A DNA stretch of 64,000 nucleotides from Thermocrispum agreste DSM 44070 (GTDB lineage Bacteria > Actinomycetota > Actinomycetes > Mycobacteriales > Pseudonocardiaceae): positions 305,332 through 369,331 of the forward strand of contig NZ_KE386603.1 in the NCBI RefSeq assembly GCF_000427905.1, read 5' to 3'. The position numbers were made by a program, and so were the translations under genes. Under the pieces are notes generated by a model. The model was not told the DNA's origin. It searched no databases and worked only from the letters and a program-made list of their open reading frames with translations. Shown here one piece after another: positions 1 through 10,200 of the stretch (positions are counted from its first letter, which is position 1; every line of letters begins with the position of its first letter).

Positions 1-64
1 CGTGCGTCCTGGCCGTGCCTGGCGTCGGCGGTGGGCTGGTCCCGTCGGTCGGGGCGCGCGGGGT

Positions 65-1603
65 TCAGTTCACCCGGCGGTGGTGGCCGCGCCAGTACGG
101 CTCGCGCAGCTTGAACTTCTGCACCTTGCCGGTTGCGGTGCGCGGGATGCTTTCCCGGAACTCCACCGACGTCGGCGCCTTGTACCCAGCCAGCCGCTGC
201 TTGCAGTGCGCGATCAGCTCGGCCTCGGTGACCTCGGCGTCCTTCTCCTTGACCACCAGCGCCTTGATCGTCTCGCCCCACTTGTCGTCGGGCACGCCGA
301 TCACCGCCACCTCGGCCACCGCCGGGTGGCTGAACAGCACGTCCTCCACCTCGATCGACGACACGTTCTCCCCGCCGGTGATGATCACGTCCTTCTTCCG
401 GTCGGAGATGACCAGGTGGTTCTCCTTGTCGAACGATCCGCCGTCGCCGGTGTGGAACCAGCCGTCGGCCAGTGCCTCCTCGGTGGCCTGCGGGTTGTTC
501 CAGTACGACTTGAGCACCACGTTGGCGCGGGCCAGCACCTCGCCGGAGTCGGACACCTTCAGCCGGACGCCCAGCGCGGGCAGGCCGGCCCGGGACAGCT
601 TGTGCGCCTTCTCCTCCGCGGACAGGTCGTCGTCGTCCGGGCGGGTGCGGTTGAACGTCAACAGCGGTGCCGTCTCGGTCAGGCCGTAGATCTGCAGGAA
701 CTCCCAGCCCAGCTCCTCCTGCAGCCGTTGAATGGTCCGCGACGGCGGAGGCGCGCCCGCGCATACGATGCGCACCCGGTCGCGGCCGGGGATCTCGCCC
801 TCCCAGTCCCGAGCGGCGTCCAGCACCATGTTCCACACCGCCGGGGCGCCGCACATCAACGTCACCTCGTGCTCCTGGACGCGGCGCAAGATCTCCGTCC
901 CGTCGACCTTGCGCAGCACGACCTGCTTGACCCCGAGGCCGGCCAGCGCGAACGGCATGCCCCAGCCGTTGCAGTGGAACATCGGCAGTGTGTGCATGTA
1001 CACGTCGCGCTCCCACGCGCGCACGTGCATGGCGAAGGTCACCGCGTTGATCCAGATGTTCCGGTGGGTCAGCTCGACGCCCTTGGGGCTGGCCGTCGTC
1101 CCCGAGGTGTAGTTGATCGTCGCCGTGGCGTCCTCGTCCGGCTCCGACCACGGGCGCGGCTCGGTGTCGAACCGCATCAGCTCCTGCTCGGTCTGCGCGC
1201 CGAGCACGAACCGATGCTTCGGACCGATGCCGTCCAGCGTCTCGGCCAGATCGGGATCGAGCAGCAGCACCGAGGCACCGGAGTGCTGCAGGATGAAGTC
1301 GACTTCGTCGCGCTTGAGCCGGAAGTTGACCGGTACGCAGATCCGGCCGCTGCCCGGCACCGCGAACAGCAGCTCGAGCAGGCGCGCGGAGTTGTGGCTG
1401 ACCACCGCCACCCGTTCGCCTTCGCCGATGCCCAGCTGGTCGAAGCCGGCCTGCCAGGCCCGCACCCGCCGGGCGAACTCGGCGTAGGTGGTCTCGGGCA
1501 CAGGGTCGGCCGGTTGCTGCGCTTCGTCCACTACGGCGGTCCGGTGGCCGAAACCGAACTCGCCGCGGTCGAGGAAGTCCGCGATGGTCAAGGGGGCACG
1601 CAC
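65..1603 (-). CDS. AMP-forming acyl-CoA synthetase (fatty-acid/medium-chain CoA ligase)
   Basis: Adenylate-forming ligase that would make an acyl-AMP and then an acyl-CoA from a carboxylic acid. The P-loop is INYTSGTTASPKG, followed by YGLTE, the hinge region WFHTGD and ISDRKKD, and a C-terminal PRTATGKVQK with the catalytic lysine; about 512 aa, normal for the family. The open frame reaches 1693, but I chose the GTG at 1603 because GAGGAGG lies just upstream and the family N-terminus begins there. It follows the formyltransferase gene by 86 bases on the same strand, so it may share the iron-regulated promoter. It could feed an acyl starter to the siderophore NRPS or be unrelated lipid metabolism; the substrate cannot be read. 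Confidence 0.85.
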   Translation of the reverse strand: MRAPLTIADFLDRGEFGFGHRTAVVDEAQQPADPVPETTYAEFARRVRAWQAGFDQLGIGEGERVAVVSHNSARLLELLFAVPGSGRICVPVNFRLKRDEVDFILQHSGASVLLLDPDLAETLDGIGPKHRFVLGAQTEQELMRFDTEPRPWSEPDEDATATINYTSGTTASPKGVELTHRNIWINAVTFAMHVRAWERDVYMHTLPMFHCNGWGMPFALAGLGVKQVVLRKVDGTEILRRVQEHEVTLMCGAPAVWNMVLDAARDWEGEIPGRDRVRIVCAGAPPPSRTIQRLQEELGWEFLQIYGLTETAPLLTFNRTRPDDDDLSAEEKAHKLSRAGLPALGVRLKVSDSGEVLARANVVLKSYWNNPQATEEALADGWFHTGDGGSFDKENHLVISDRKKDVIITGGENVSSIEVEDVLFSHPAVAEVAVIGVPDDKWGETIKALVVKEKDAEVTEAELIAHCKQRLAGYKAPTSVEFRESIPRTATGKVQKFKLREPYWRGHHRRVN

Positions 1604-1689
1604 GTCGAACGCCTCCTCACAGCTCGCCGTCGGTGTGTCCCATGTCACCACAGCGGCGGGCCGGGCGCAGCAACGATTTTCGGCCAGTT

Positions 1690-2637
1690 TCACGGGTGCG
1701 CCGTCAAATACCCACCCATGCTGCGGAAGTACTCAGTGGCGGCCAGTTCGGTGCCGTCCTCGGTACGCACCCGTTCGATGCGCAGTCCGCGGTTACGGCC
1801 GTAGCGAGCGTCGGCTCCCGCGACGATCACCACGCCGTCGCCTTCCCGGATGAAGATGCGGCCGGGTGTCCCGCCGTACCGGCGCTGCGATACAGACGCC
1901 CGCACGATGCGCAGCCGCTTGCCGTTGTGGTAGGTGAACGCGTTCGGGTACGGGTCGGACTGCGCGCGCACCAGCCGCTCGATGTCCTCCGCCGGCCAGT
2001 TCCAGTCGATCCTGCTGTCCTCGATCGACCGCTTGTGGAAGAAGCTCGCCTTGGCCGGATCCTGCGGCGTGAAGTCGCGTTTGCCGGACGCGATCAGCTC
2101 GAGCGCTTCGCGGACCACCGGCTCGATCAGCTCGACGGTGCGGTGGAACAGGTCGGTCGCGGTGTCCCTGGGGCCGACGTCGATCGCCTTCTGCACCACG
2201 ATGTCGCCGGCGTCCAGTTCCTCGTTCATCATGTGCGCGGTCACGCCGACCTGCTTCTCCCCGTTGATCAACGCCCACACGATGGGGGAGAAGCCGGCGT
2301 AGGCGGGCAGGAGGGAGTCGTGCACGTTCAGCGTGCCGAACCGGGGCAGCTCGAAGACGTGCGGCGGGATCCAGGTGCGCCAGTTGTTGGCCACGATCAG
2401 GTCCGGGTCGATCTCCTTGAGCTTGCCGAACAGCTCGTCGTCGTCCGGGCGGTTGCGGATCACCACCTCCACGCCGTGCTCGGCCGCCAGATCCGCCACC
2501 GAGTCCGACCAGATCCGCTCGTAGGCGTGCTCGGACGGCGGGTGGGTGACCGCCAGCGCCACCTCGTGCTCGGAGTCCAGCAGGGCCCGCAGCGTGCGGT
2601 GACCCCAGGTCTGGTACCCGAACATGACTATTCGCAT
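1690..2637 (-). CDS. N5-hydroxyornithine formyltransferase (methionyl-tRNA formyltransferase-like)
   Basis: Formyl_trans_N fold plus Formyl_trans_C domain, 315 aa. Seen: N-terminal MRIVMFGYQTWG, the folate/catalytic stretch LNVHDSLLPAYAGFSP with the SLLP-x-x-x-G signature, and THPP and NNWR near the formyl donor site. Enzymes of this type in siderophore loci (CchA of coelichelin, Rft of rhodochelin) move a formyl group from N10-formyl-tetrahydrofolate to N5-hydroxyornithine. A housekeeping Fmt would normally sit with def/priA/rsmB; here it is divergent from an ornithine monooxygenase and an NRPS. The ATG at 2637 has AAGGAGG upstream. The iron box lies 96 bases upstream, so iron repression by a DtxR/IdeR protein is likely. 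Confidence 0.9.
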   Translation of the reverse strand: MRIVMFGYQTWGHRTLRALLDSEHEVALAVTHPPSEHAYERIWSDSVADLAAEHGVEVVIRNRPDDDELFGKLKEIDPDLIVANNWRTWIPPHVFELPRFGTLNVHDSLLPAYAGFSPIVWALINGEKQVGVTAHMMNEELDAGDIVVQKAIDVGPRDTATDLFHRTVELIEPVVREALELIASGKRDFTPQDPAKASFFHKRSIEDSRIDWNWPAEDIERLVRAQSDPYPNAFTYHNGKRLRIVRASVSQRRYGGTPGRIFIREGDGVVIVAGADARYGRNRGLRIERVRTEDGTELAATEYFRSMGGYLTAHP

Positions 2638-2732
2638 CGGCTTCCTCCTTCGTGCTGGTCGGCGCGCGACCGCCGGTGGCGAGACGGCGAGATCAACGTC
2701 ACCCCTGTGGCAGTAATGAAGGCAAGCCTAAC

Positions 2733-2751
2733 TTAGGTTAGTCTAACCTCC
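2733..2751. promoter_or_regulatory. Iron box (DtxR/IdeR-type operator) of the siderophore locus
   Basis: TTAGGTTAGTCTAACCTCC matches the DtxR/IdeR consensus TTAGGTTAGGCTAACCTAA at 16 of 19 positions, including the uninterrupted core AGGTTAG-N-CTAACCT. It lies between the divergent formyltransferase (start 2637) and ornithine monooxygenase (start 2783), so one site can repress both directions when iron is plentiful. Confidence 0.88.
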
Positions 2752-2782
2752 GTTCCACGACCGGCTACGGAGCGGACGGGAT

Positions 2783-4111
2783 ATGTCACCTGCTGTGGAA
2801 GACCCAACGCCTGTGTACGACGTCGTCGGGGTGGGCTTCGGCCCGTCCAACCTCGCGCTGGCCATTGCGCTGGCCGAGTACGAGGAGCAACGCGGGCCGG
2901 GCGACCCGGTGGTGACCGCCCGTTTCCTGGAGCGGCAGGAATCGTTCGCCTGGCACAGCGGGATGCTGATCGACGACGCCACCATGCAGGTGTCGTTTCT
3001 GAAGGACCTGGTGACGCTGCGCAATCCGGCCAGCCGGTTCAGTTTCCTGTCGTACCTGCACGCCAGGGACCGGCTGGTCGACTTCATCAACCACAAGACC
3101 CTGTTCCCGCTGCGCGCCGAATTCGACGACTACTTCCGCTGGTGCGCCGAAGCGTTCCGGGACCAGGTCAGCTACGGCTGCGAGGTCACCGGCGTGCGCC
3201 CGGTGGAACACGACGGCGAGGTCGTCTCCCTGGACGTGATCACCAGCGCGGGCGAGGTGTACCGGGCGCGCAACCTGGTGCTGGCCACCGGGCTGATCCC
3301 GAGCATGCCGCCGGGGGTTCCGGAAGCGGAACGCATCTGGCACAGCAGCAGCCTGCTGCACCGCATCGACGCGGTCGACCCCGCCGGAGCCAAGCGGTTC
3401 GTCGTGGTCGGCGCCGGGCAGAGCGCCGCGGAGGTCGTCGCCTTCCTGCACGACAAGTTCCCGGGCGCCGAGGTGTGCGCGGTGTTCTCCCGGTTCGGGC
3501 TGAGCCCCGCCGACGACAGCCCGCTGGCCAACCGGATCTTCGACCCGGCCACGGTGGACGAGTTCTACCACGCGCCGGAGCCGATGAAGCGCAAGCTGAT
3601 GGACTACCACGCCAACACCAACTACTCGGTGGTCGACCTGGACCTGATCGAGGAGCTGTACCGGCGGACCTACCGGGAGAAGGTCCTCGGCACCCAGCGG
3701 CTGCGATGGTTCAACGTCAGCCGCACGGTCGACGTGGTGGACACCGGGCGGGGCGCGCTGGTCACCGTGGAGTCGATGACCACCGGCGAGCGGACGGTGC
3801 TCGACGCCGATGCGGCGGTGTTCGCCACCGGCTACCGTTGCGACGACTCCCTGCCACTGCTCGGTGAGCTGGCCCGTTGCTGTCACCGCGACGACTGCGG
3901 CAGGCTGCGCGTCACCCGCGATTACCGCGTGGTGACCGACGACCGCGTGCGGCCGGCGGTGTATCTCCAGGGCGGAAGCACCGAGCACACGCACGGCATC
4001 ACTTCGTCGTTGCTCTCCAACTGCGCGGTGCGGGCTGGTGAAATCGTGGAGTCGTTGGTGCGGCGAGTGGCCTCGCGGCCGGGTGAACTCAGCGTCGCGG
4101 GCGTCCGCTGA
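2783..4111 (+). CDS. L-ornithine N5-monooxygenase
   Basis: Flavin- and NADPH-dependent hydroxylase that converts L-ornithine to N5-hydroxyornithine, the first step to the hydroxamate ligand. FAD-binding GVGFGPSNLALA lies near residues 16-27. The family block MQVSFLKDLVTLRNP is present, the NADPH site VVGAGQSAAEV lies near 208-218, and the C-terminal ATGYRCD and TEHTHGITSSLLS motifs are typical of SidA/PvdA/CchB/EtcB enzymes. Length 442 aa is normal. ATG 2783 has GGAG 10 bases upstream. It is 32 bases past the iron box and starts the NRPS operon (93-base gap). It supplies module 3 directly and modules 1 and 4 after formylation. Confidence 0.95.
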   Translation: MSPAVEDPTPVYDVVGVGFGPSNLALAIALAEYEEQRGPGDPVVTARFLERQESFAWHSGMLIDDATMQVSFLKDLVTLRNPASRFSFLSYLHARDRLVDFINHKTLFPLRAEFDDYFRWCAEAFRDQVSYGCEVTGVRPVEHDGEVVSLDVITSAGEVYRARNLVLATGLIPSMPPGVPEAERIWHSSSLLHRIDAVDPAGAKRFVVVGAGQSAAEVVAFLHDKFPGAEVCAVFSRFGLSPADDSPLANRIFDPATVDEFYHAPEPMKRKLMDYHANTNYSVVDLDLIEELYRRTYREKVLGTQRLRWFNVSRTVDVVDTGRGALVTVESMTTGERTVLDADAAVFATGYRCDDSLPLLGELARCCHRDDCGRLRVTRDYRVVTDDRVRPAVYLQGGSTEHTHGITSSLLSNCAVRAGEIVESLVRRVASRPGELSVAGVR

Positions 4112-4204
4112 CCCGTACCCGTCACCCGAGGGGACGACCCCACGGTGCATGCTGCCCGCAGCGCGCGGGCGCACCGGACGTGTCGAGAAGGCAGGAGACC
4201 ACCG

Positions 4205-7200
4205 ATGTGCGATGTTCGGCCGGGTCAGGGCGGCGTGCCTCTCACCGGGGCGCAGACCGGGATCTGGCTGGCTCAGCAGCTCGAGCCGGACAACCCGATG
4301 TACAACATCGCCTTCCGGCTCGACCTGCGCGGCCGGGTGGACGTCGGCAGGCTGCGCCAGGTGGCCGAGCAGGCCGTCACGGAGACCGACTGCCTGCACT
4401 ACCGCGTCACCGGGACGGTCGGCGAGCCGAGGCTGGTGCCCGCTCGGCTGCCGGTCCAGGTCGATCTGGTCGACGTGCGGGATGCGGACGATCCGGCGGC
4501 GGTGGCCGACGAGCTGATGCGGCAGGACCGCACACAGCCGGTGGACCTGGCTCGGCCGCCGTTGTTCCGGCACGTCCTGCTGCGCCTGGCCGACGACTGG
4601 GTGGTCTGGTATCAGCGCTACCACCACATTCTCATCGACGCCTACGGCGTGGGCCTGCTCACCATGCGTGCCGGCGCCCTCTACACCGATCCGGAGGCGG
4701 CGGGTCCAGCCCCGGCGTGGGAGGCGGTCCGGCTGTACGAGGACGACGCCCGTTATCGGTCGTCCGAGGACTTCGTCGCCGATCAGCGCTTCTGGCATCA
4801 GTACTTGTCGGGTGCCGGCGAACCCGCGCGGCTGGTGCCGCGTGGTGAGCGGGCGGTGCGGGACGGCATCCGCGCCTCCGTCGTGCTCGACGAACGGCGA
4901 TCGGCTTCCGTGCGGTCGGCCGCCGAGCGGGCAGGTGTCCGCCCCTCGCGGGTGATGATCGCCGCGGTCGCCGCGTACCTGCATCGCCGTACCGGCGCCG
5001 TCGACGTCACGATCGGCCTGCCGGTCACCGCGCGGCTGACCGAGGTGCAGCGGGCCGTCCCGGGCATGGCGTCGAACGTGGTGCCACTGCGACTGACCGT
5101 TCGGCCCGAGATGACCGGTGCGGAGCTGATCGAAGCCACGGACGCCGCCGTGCGCGCGGTGCGACCGCACGTGCGTTATCGAGGTGAAGAGCTCGGCAAG
5201 GAACTGGGCAGCGCGGACGGGGTGGCCGACCTGGTGGGGCCGACGGTCAACGTGCTGCCGTTCGTCGAACCCGTCTTCGGTGATCTGCGGCTGGCCTGGG
5301 ACCCGCTGTGGCTCGGTCCGCTCAACGACGTGACGATCACGGTCACCGACCGGCACGAAGCCGGGTTGCGCATCGACCTGGACGCCGACGCCGCGGTCAC
5401 CGGCGAAGCCGACATGGCCGAGCACCGCACCCGGCTGCTGGCCACACTCGACGCGTTGACCGCCGCGCCGGACCAGCAGCTCGCCCGGCTGAAGCTGGTC
5501 ACCGACGCCGAACGCAGGCACCTGATCGACACGCTGGGGGTCGCCGACCATCCGGCCGAGGATGTCACCTGGCCTGCCGCGTTCGAAGCGCAAGCCGCCC
5601 GCACCCCCGACGCCGAAGCGCTGGTGTGCGAGGACCAGCGGCTGACCTACCGGGAGCTGAACACCGCCGCCAACCGGCTCGCCGGTTTGCTGATCGCCCG
5701 CGGCATCGGCAGCGAGGACGTCGTCGGCGTGGCGTTGCCGCGCTCGACGGACTTGGTGGTCGCGCTGCTCGCGGTGCTGAAGGCGGGTGCGGCGTACCTG
5801 CCGCTGGACACCGACCATCCCGCCGAGCGGCTGGCCTACGTGCTGGAGGACGCCGGTGCGCGGACCGTGCTGACGAACCGGGATCTGGTGGAGTACGTGC
5901 CGGACGTCAGCGGGGTGGCATGCCTGGTCATCGACGACGAACAGGTCGCCGATGCCTTGGCGGCCTTCGACGGCAAGAACCCCAACGTGCCGGTACGGCT
6001 GCAGGATCCGGCGTACGTCATCTACACGTCCGGATCCACCGGGCGCCCGAAGGGTGTCGTGGTCACGCACGACGGTGTCGGCAGCCTGATCGTCACGGCC
6101 ACCGAACGGCTCGGCGTCACCGCCGAATCGCGCGTGGTGCAGTTCGCGTCCATCGGATTCGACGTGGCCGTGTGGGACCTGATCATGTCCCTCTGCGTCG
6201 GCGGCACGGCGATCATCGTGCCCGCCGAGCGGCGGGTGGCCGGGCGGGCGCTCACCGACTACCTGCACCAGCACCGGGCGACCCACATGATCCTGCCGCC
6301 GTCGCTGGTCGCCGCCCTGCCCGAGGACGCCCAGCTGCCCGCGGGCGCGGTGCTGGTGGTGGGCACCGAAGCGGTGCCCGCCGAGCTGGTGGCGCGGTGG
6401 GCGGACCGGTTGCGGGTGGTGGTCGCCTACGGGCTGACCGAGGCGAGCGTGAACTCGACCCTGTGGCTCGCCGATCCCAGCCGCCCCGGAACGCCGCCGA
6501 TCGGGATCCCGGACCCCAACACCCGCTGCTACGTGCTCGACGCGGCGCTGCAGCCGGTGCCGCCCGGTGTGGAAGGCGAGCTGTACGTCGGCGGCCGCGG
6601 GCTGGCACGCGGCTACTTGAACCGGCCGGGGATGACCGCGGAACGGTTCGTCGCCGACCCGTACGGTCCGCCGGGTTCGCGGATGTATCGGACCGGTGAC
6701 CGGGTCCGCTGGGCCGCCGACGGCACGCTGGAGTTCCTGGGCCGCACCGACGCGCAGGTGAAGATCCGCGGTCACCGGATCGAGCCGGGCGAGGTGGAGA
6801 GTGCCTTGCTGGCCTGCCCGGGGGTGGCGCAGGCGGCGGTCGGCGTGCGCACCGACCATCGCGGGGTCAAGCGCCTGGTGGCGCACCTGTCCGGGCAGCG
6901 GATCGACGTCGCCGACGTGCGGGAGAGGCTGTCCGAGAAGCTGCCGGACTACCTGGTGCCGTCGGCGTTCGTGGTGCTCGACGGGCCGCTGCCGCTGACC
7001 CCGAACGGCAAACTCGACACCAAGGCGCTGCCCGACCCGGACTGGACCGCGGTGACCGGGTCGGACGCCCCCGGCACCCCGCTGGAGTCGCTGCTGGCCG
7101 AGTTGTTCGCCGACGTGCTCGGGCTGCCGTCGGTCGGGGTGCAGGACAGCTTCTTCGAGCTGGGCGGCGACAGCATCGTGGCGATCACCCTGGTCAACCG

Positions 7201-10200
7201 GGCCCGCGAACGCGGCGTGCGGTTCACCCCGCGCGACGTGTTCCAGCATCGGACGGTGGCCGCGCTGGCCGCGGTCGCCGAGGTGACCGGGCAGCTGCCG
7301 GAGCGCGGTGCGGACGACCACGGATGGGGACAGGTCCCGGCGACGGCGATCGTTCGCTGGCTGGCGCGCACCGTGGGCGACGCCACTGTGGACGCGTTCT
7401 TCCAGTCGATGTCGCTGCGGCTTCCGCCTCAGCTGGGCTTCGACGACACCGTAAGACTGGTGCAGGCCCTGCTCGACCGGCACGACATGCTGCGTGCCCG
7501 CCTGGTGCGCGGAAAGACCTGGACGTTGCAGGTGCCGGAGCCGGGTGCGATCTCGGCGGCGGACGTCCTCGAACACGACGAAACCGGGGAATGGGACCCG
7601 GCGGCGCTCGCTGCCCGGCTCCGCCCCGAGGACGGCGTCATGCTGCGCGGGCGGTGGCGGCCCGGCGAACTGTTGCTGGTGATCAACCACCTGGTCGTCG
7701 ACGGGGTGTCGTGGCGGATCATGTGCGACGACCTCGCCCGGGGCTGGCAGCAGCTGAGCGCGGGCGAGCCGATCGACCTGCCACCGGTGCCGACGTCGTT
7801 CCGGACCTGGGCGAGGCTGCTCAGCTCGTCGGCGACGGCGGAGCCGGACGCGAGCGCGCCGCCGCTGCTGGACGGCAGGACGCTGGACGCTCGACGGGAT
7901 GTGGCGGAGACCGAACGATCGACGACGGTGCGCCTGCCGCGTGAGGTCACCGATGCGGTGGTGACCCGCCTGCCTGCTGCCGTCGGCGGGACGGTGGACG
8001 ACGTCCTGCTGGCCGCGGTGGCCACTGCGGTGAACCGGTGGCGGGGTGTGGCAGGCCCGGTGCACATCGACCGCGAAGGGCATGGGCGGCGTGAGGACGT
8101 GGCGCACCAGTTCTGGGGGAAGCGGGTCGACCTGACCCGGACCGTCGGCTGGTTCACCAGCATGCACACGGTGTGCCTGGATCCGGGTGGCGACGTGGTC
8201 GGCGCGGTCAAGCGAGCCAAGGAGGCACGCCGCGCGGTCCCGCACGACGGAGTGCTGGACATCCCCGGCCGCGGGCAGGTGCTGGTCAACTACCTGGGGC
8301 GATTCGACGCCGATGCCCGGGAGTTCGGCCCGGTGTCCGGCCAGCCGCTCGGTTACGGCCGCGACCCGCGCATGCCGCTGACCCACCTGCTGGAGATCAA
8401 CGCGCTGGTGCGCGACGGCCGGCTGGAAGCACGGGTGTCCTGGCCGGGACGGCTGCTCGGTGAGGACGAAGCCGGGGAGTTCGCGCGGCTGTGGCAGGAA
8501 GTACTGACCGAGCTGGCTGCCCTCGACAGCGGTGCCGTCGGGGGCCCCACCCCGTCCGACTTCCCGCTGGTCGATCTCGAGCAGCACGAGGTCGACCAGC
8601 TCACCGCCGACGGGCCGGTGCAGGATCTGCTGCCGCTGACGCCCCTGCAGGAGGGCCTGTACTTCCACGCGCACGCCGACGCCCACGACACCTACGTGGT
8701 GCAGCAGATCGTGCAGCTGCGCGGCGAAGTCGACGCGGACGCGCTGCGGCGTGCCGTGCAGGCGATGGTGGACCGGCATGCACCGCTTCGCGCCGCGTTC
8801 CGCCAACTCGACAGCGGCCGCCCGGTGCAGGTGATCGCCGAGTCGGTCACCGTGCCGTGGACAGTGAGCGACGGCCCTGTCGACGACGTCGCGGAAGTCG
8901 AACGCGGGCGCGGGTTCGACGTGGGCCAGGCGCCGTTGCTGCGTGCGGCTTACGTGCCGGGCCACGGCGGCGGGCACTTGATCCTGACGGTGCATCACAT
9001 CGTGGCCGACGGCTGGTCCGTGCCGCTGATGCTGTCCGACCTGCTCGCCGCGTATGCCCCCGATGGCGCGGCGCGCACGCTGCCACCGGCCCCGTCGTAC
9101 CGCGATTACCACGCCTGGCTGCATGACCGTGACGACGAGACCGCGCGCCAAGCCTGGCGGAAAGCGCTCGACGGGCTTGCCGGGCCGACGTTCCTGGTGC
9201 CGCCGGGCGGCGAAGCCTCCACCGAAGGCGCGACCGGGCGCCTGGTGATCGACCTGCCCGCGGACGTCACGCAGCAGCTGACGGCTCGTGCTCGCGAGCG
9301 CGGGCTCACCCTCAGCTCGGTCGCGCAAGCCGCTTGGGGCGTGGTGCTGAGCAGGCTCACCGGCCGTGCCGACGTGGTGTTCGGCACCACGGTGTCCGGC
9401 CGCGCCGCCGACGTGCCCGGCATCGAGTCGATGGTCGGGCTGTTCGTCAACACCGTCCCGGTGCGGGTGCAGGCGGATCACCACGTGGGCCTGGCCCGGC
9501 TGGCCGGGCAGGTGCAGTCCGCCCACGTCGAGCTGCTGGGGCACCAGCACCTGGGACTCGGGGAGCTGCAGCGCCTGGCCGGCGCCGACGGCGACTTGTT
9601 CGACACGCTCGTGGTGGTGGAGAACTATCCGATGCCGGACCAGGTCCGCGACCCGGCGGGCACGGTCCGCATCACCGACGTGCGGTTCGTCGAGTCGGGC
9701 CACTACCCGTTCACCGTGACCGTGCTTCCGGGTCGGACCCTGCGCCTGGAGATCAACCACGACCCGCACCGCATCGGCCGACAGCGGGCACAAGCCGTCG
9801 CCACCGCGCTGGAGCAGGTGCTGCACCAGTTCGCGGTGGCGCCCGATCGCCCGGTGGGCAGGCTCGACCTGGTCGACGAGCCCGGCAGGCGAGCGCTGGC
9901 CACGGGCATGCGCGGGCAGCCGCGCGACCACGGCGATGCCACCGTCGTGCAGCTGTTCCTGGCGCAGGCCGAGCGCCGGCCGCACGCGACCGCGGTGCAG
10001 GCCGACGATGCCGTGCTGACCTATGCGGAACTGGCGGATCGGGCCGCCCGAGTAGCCGGATCACTGCGTTCCCGCGGGGTCGGTCCGGAGAGCGTGGTCG
10101 CGGTGTCCGTTCCGCGCTCGGCCGAGTCCGTGGTGGCGATGCTGGGCGTGCTGATGGCCGGGGGCGTGTACCTGCCGGTGGACCCGGACTACCCGGCGGA

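Noticed and set aside
1690-2637. Housekeeping methionyl-tRNA formyltransferase
   Set aside because: Same fold, but placed at an iron box, divergent from an ornithine hydroxylase and NRPS, and without def/priA/rsmB neighbours.
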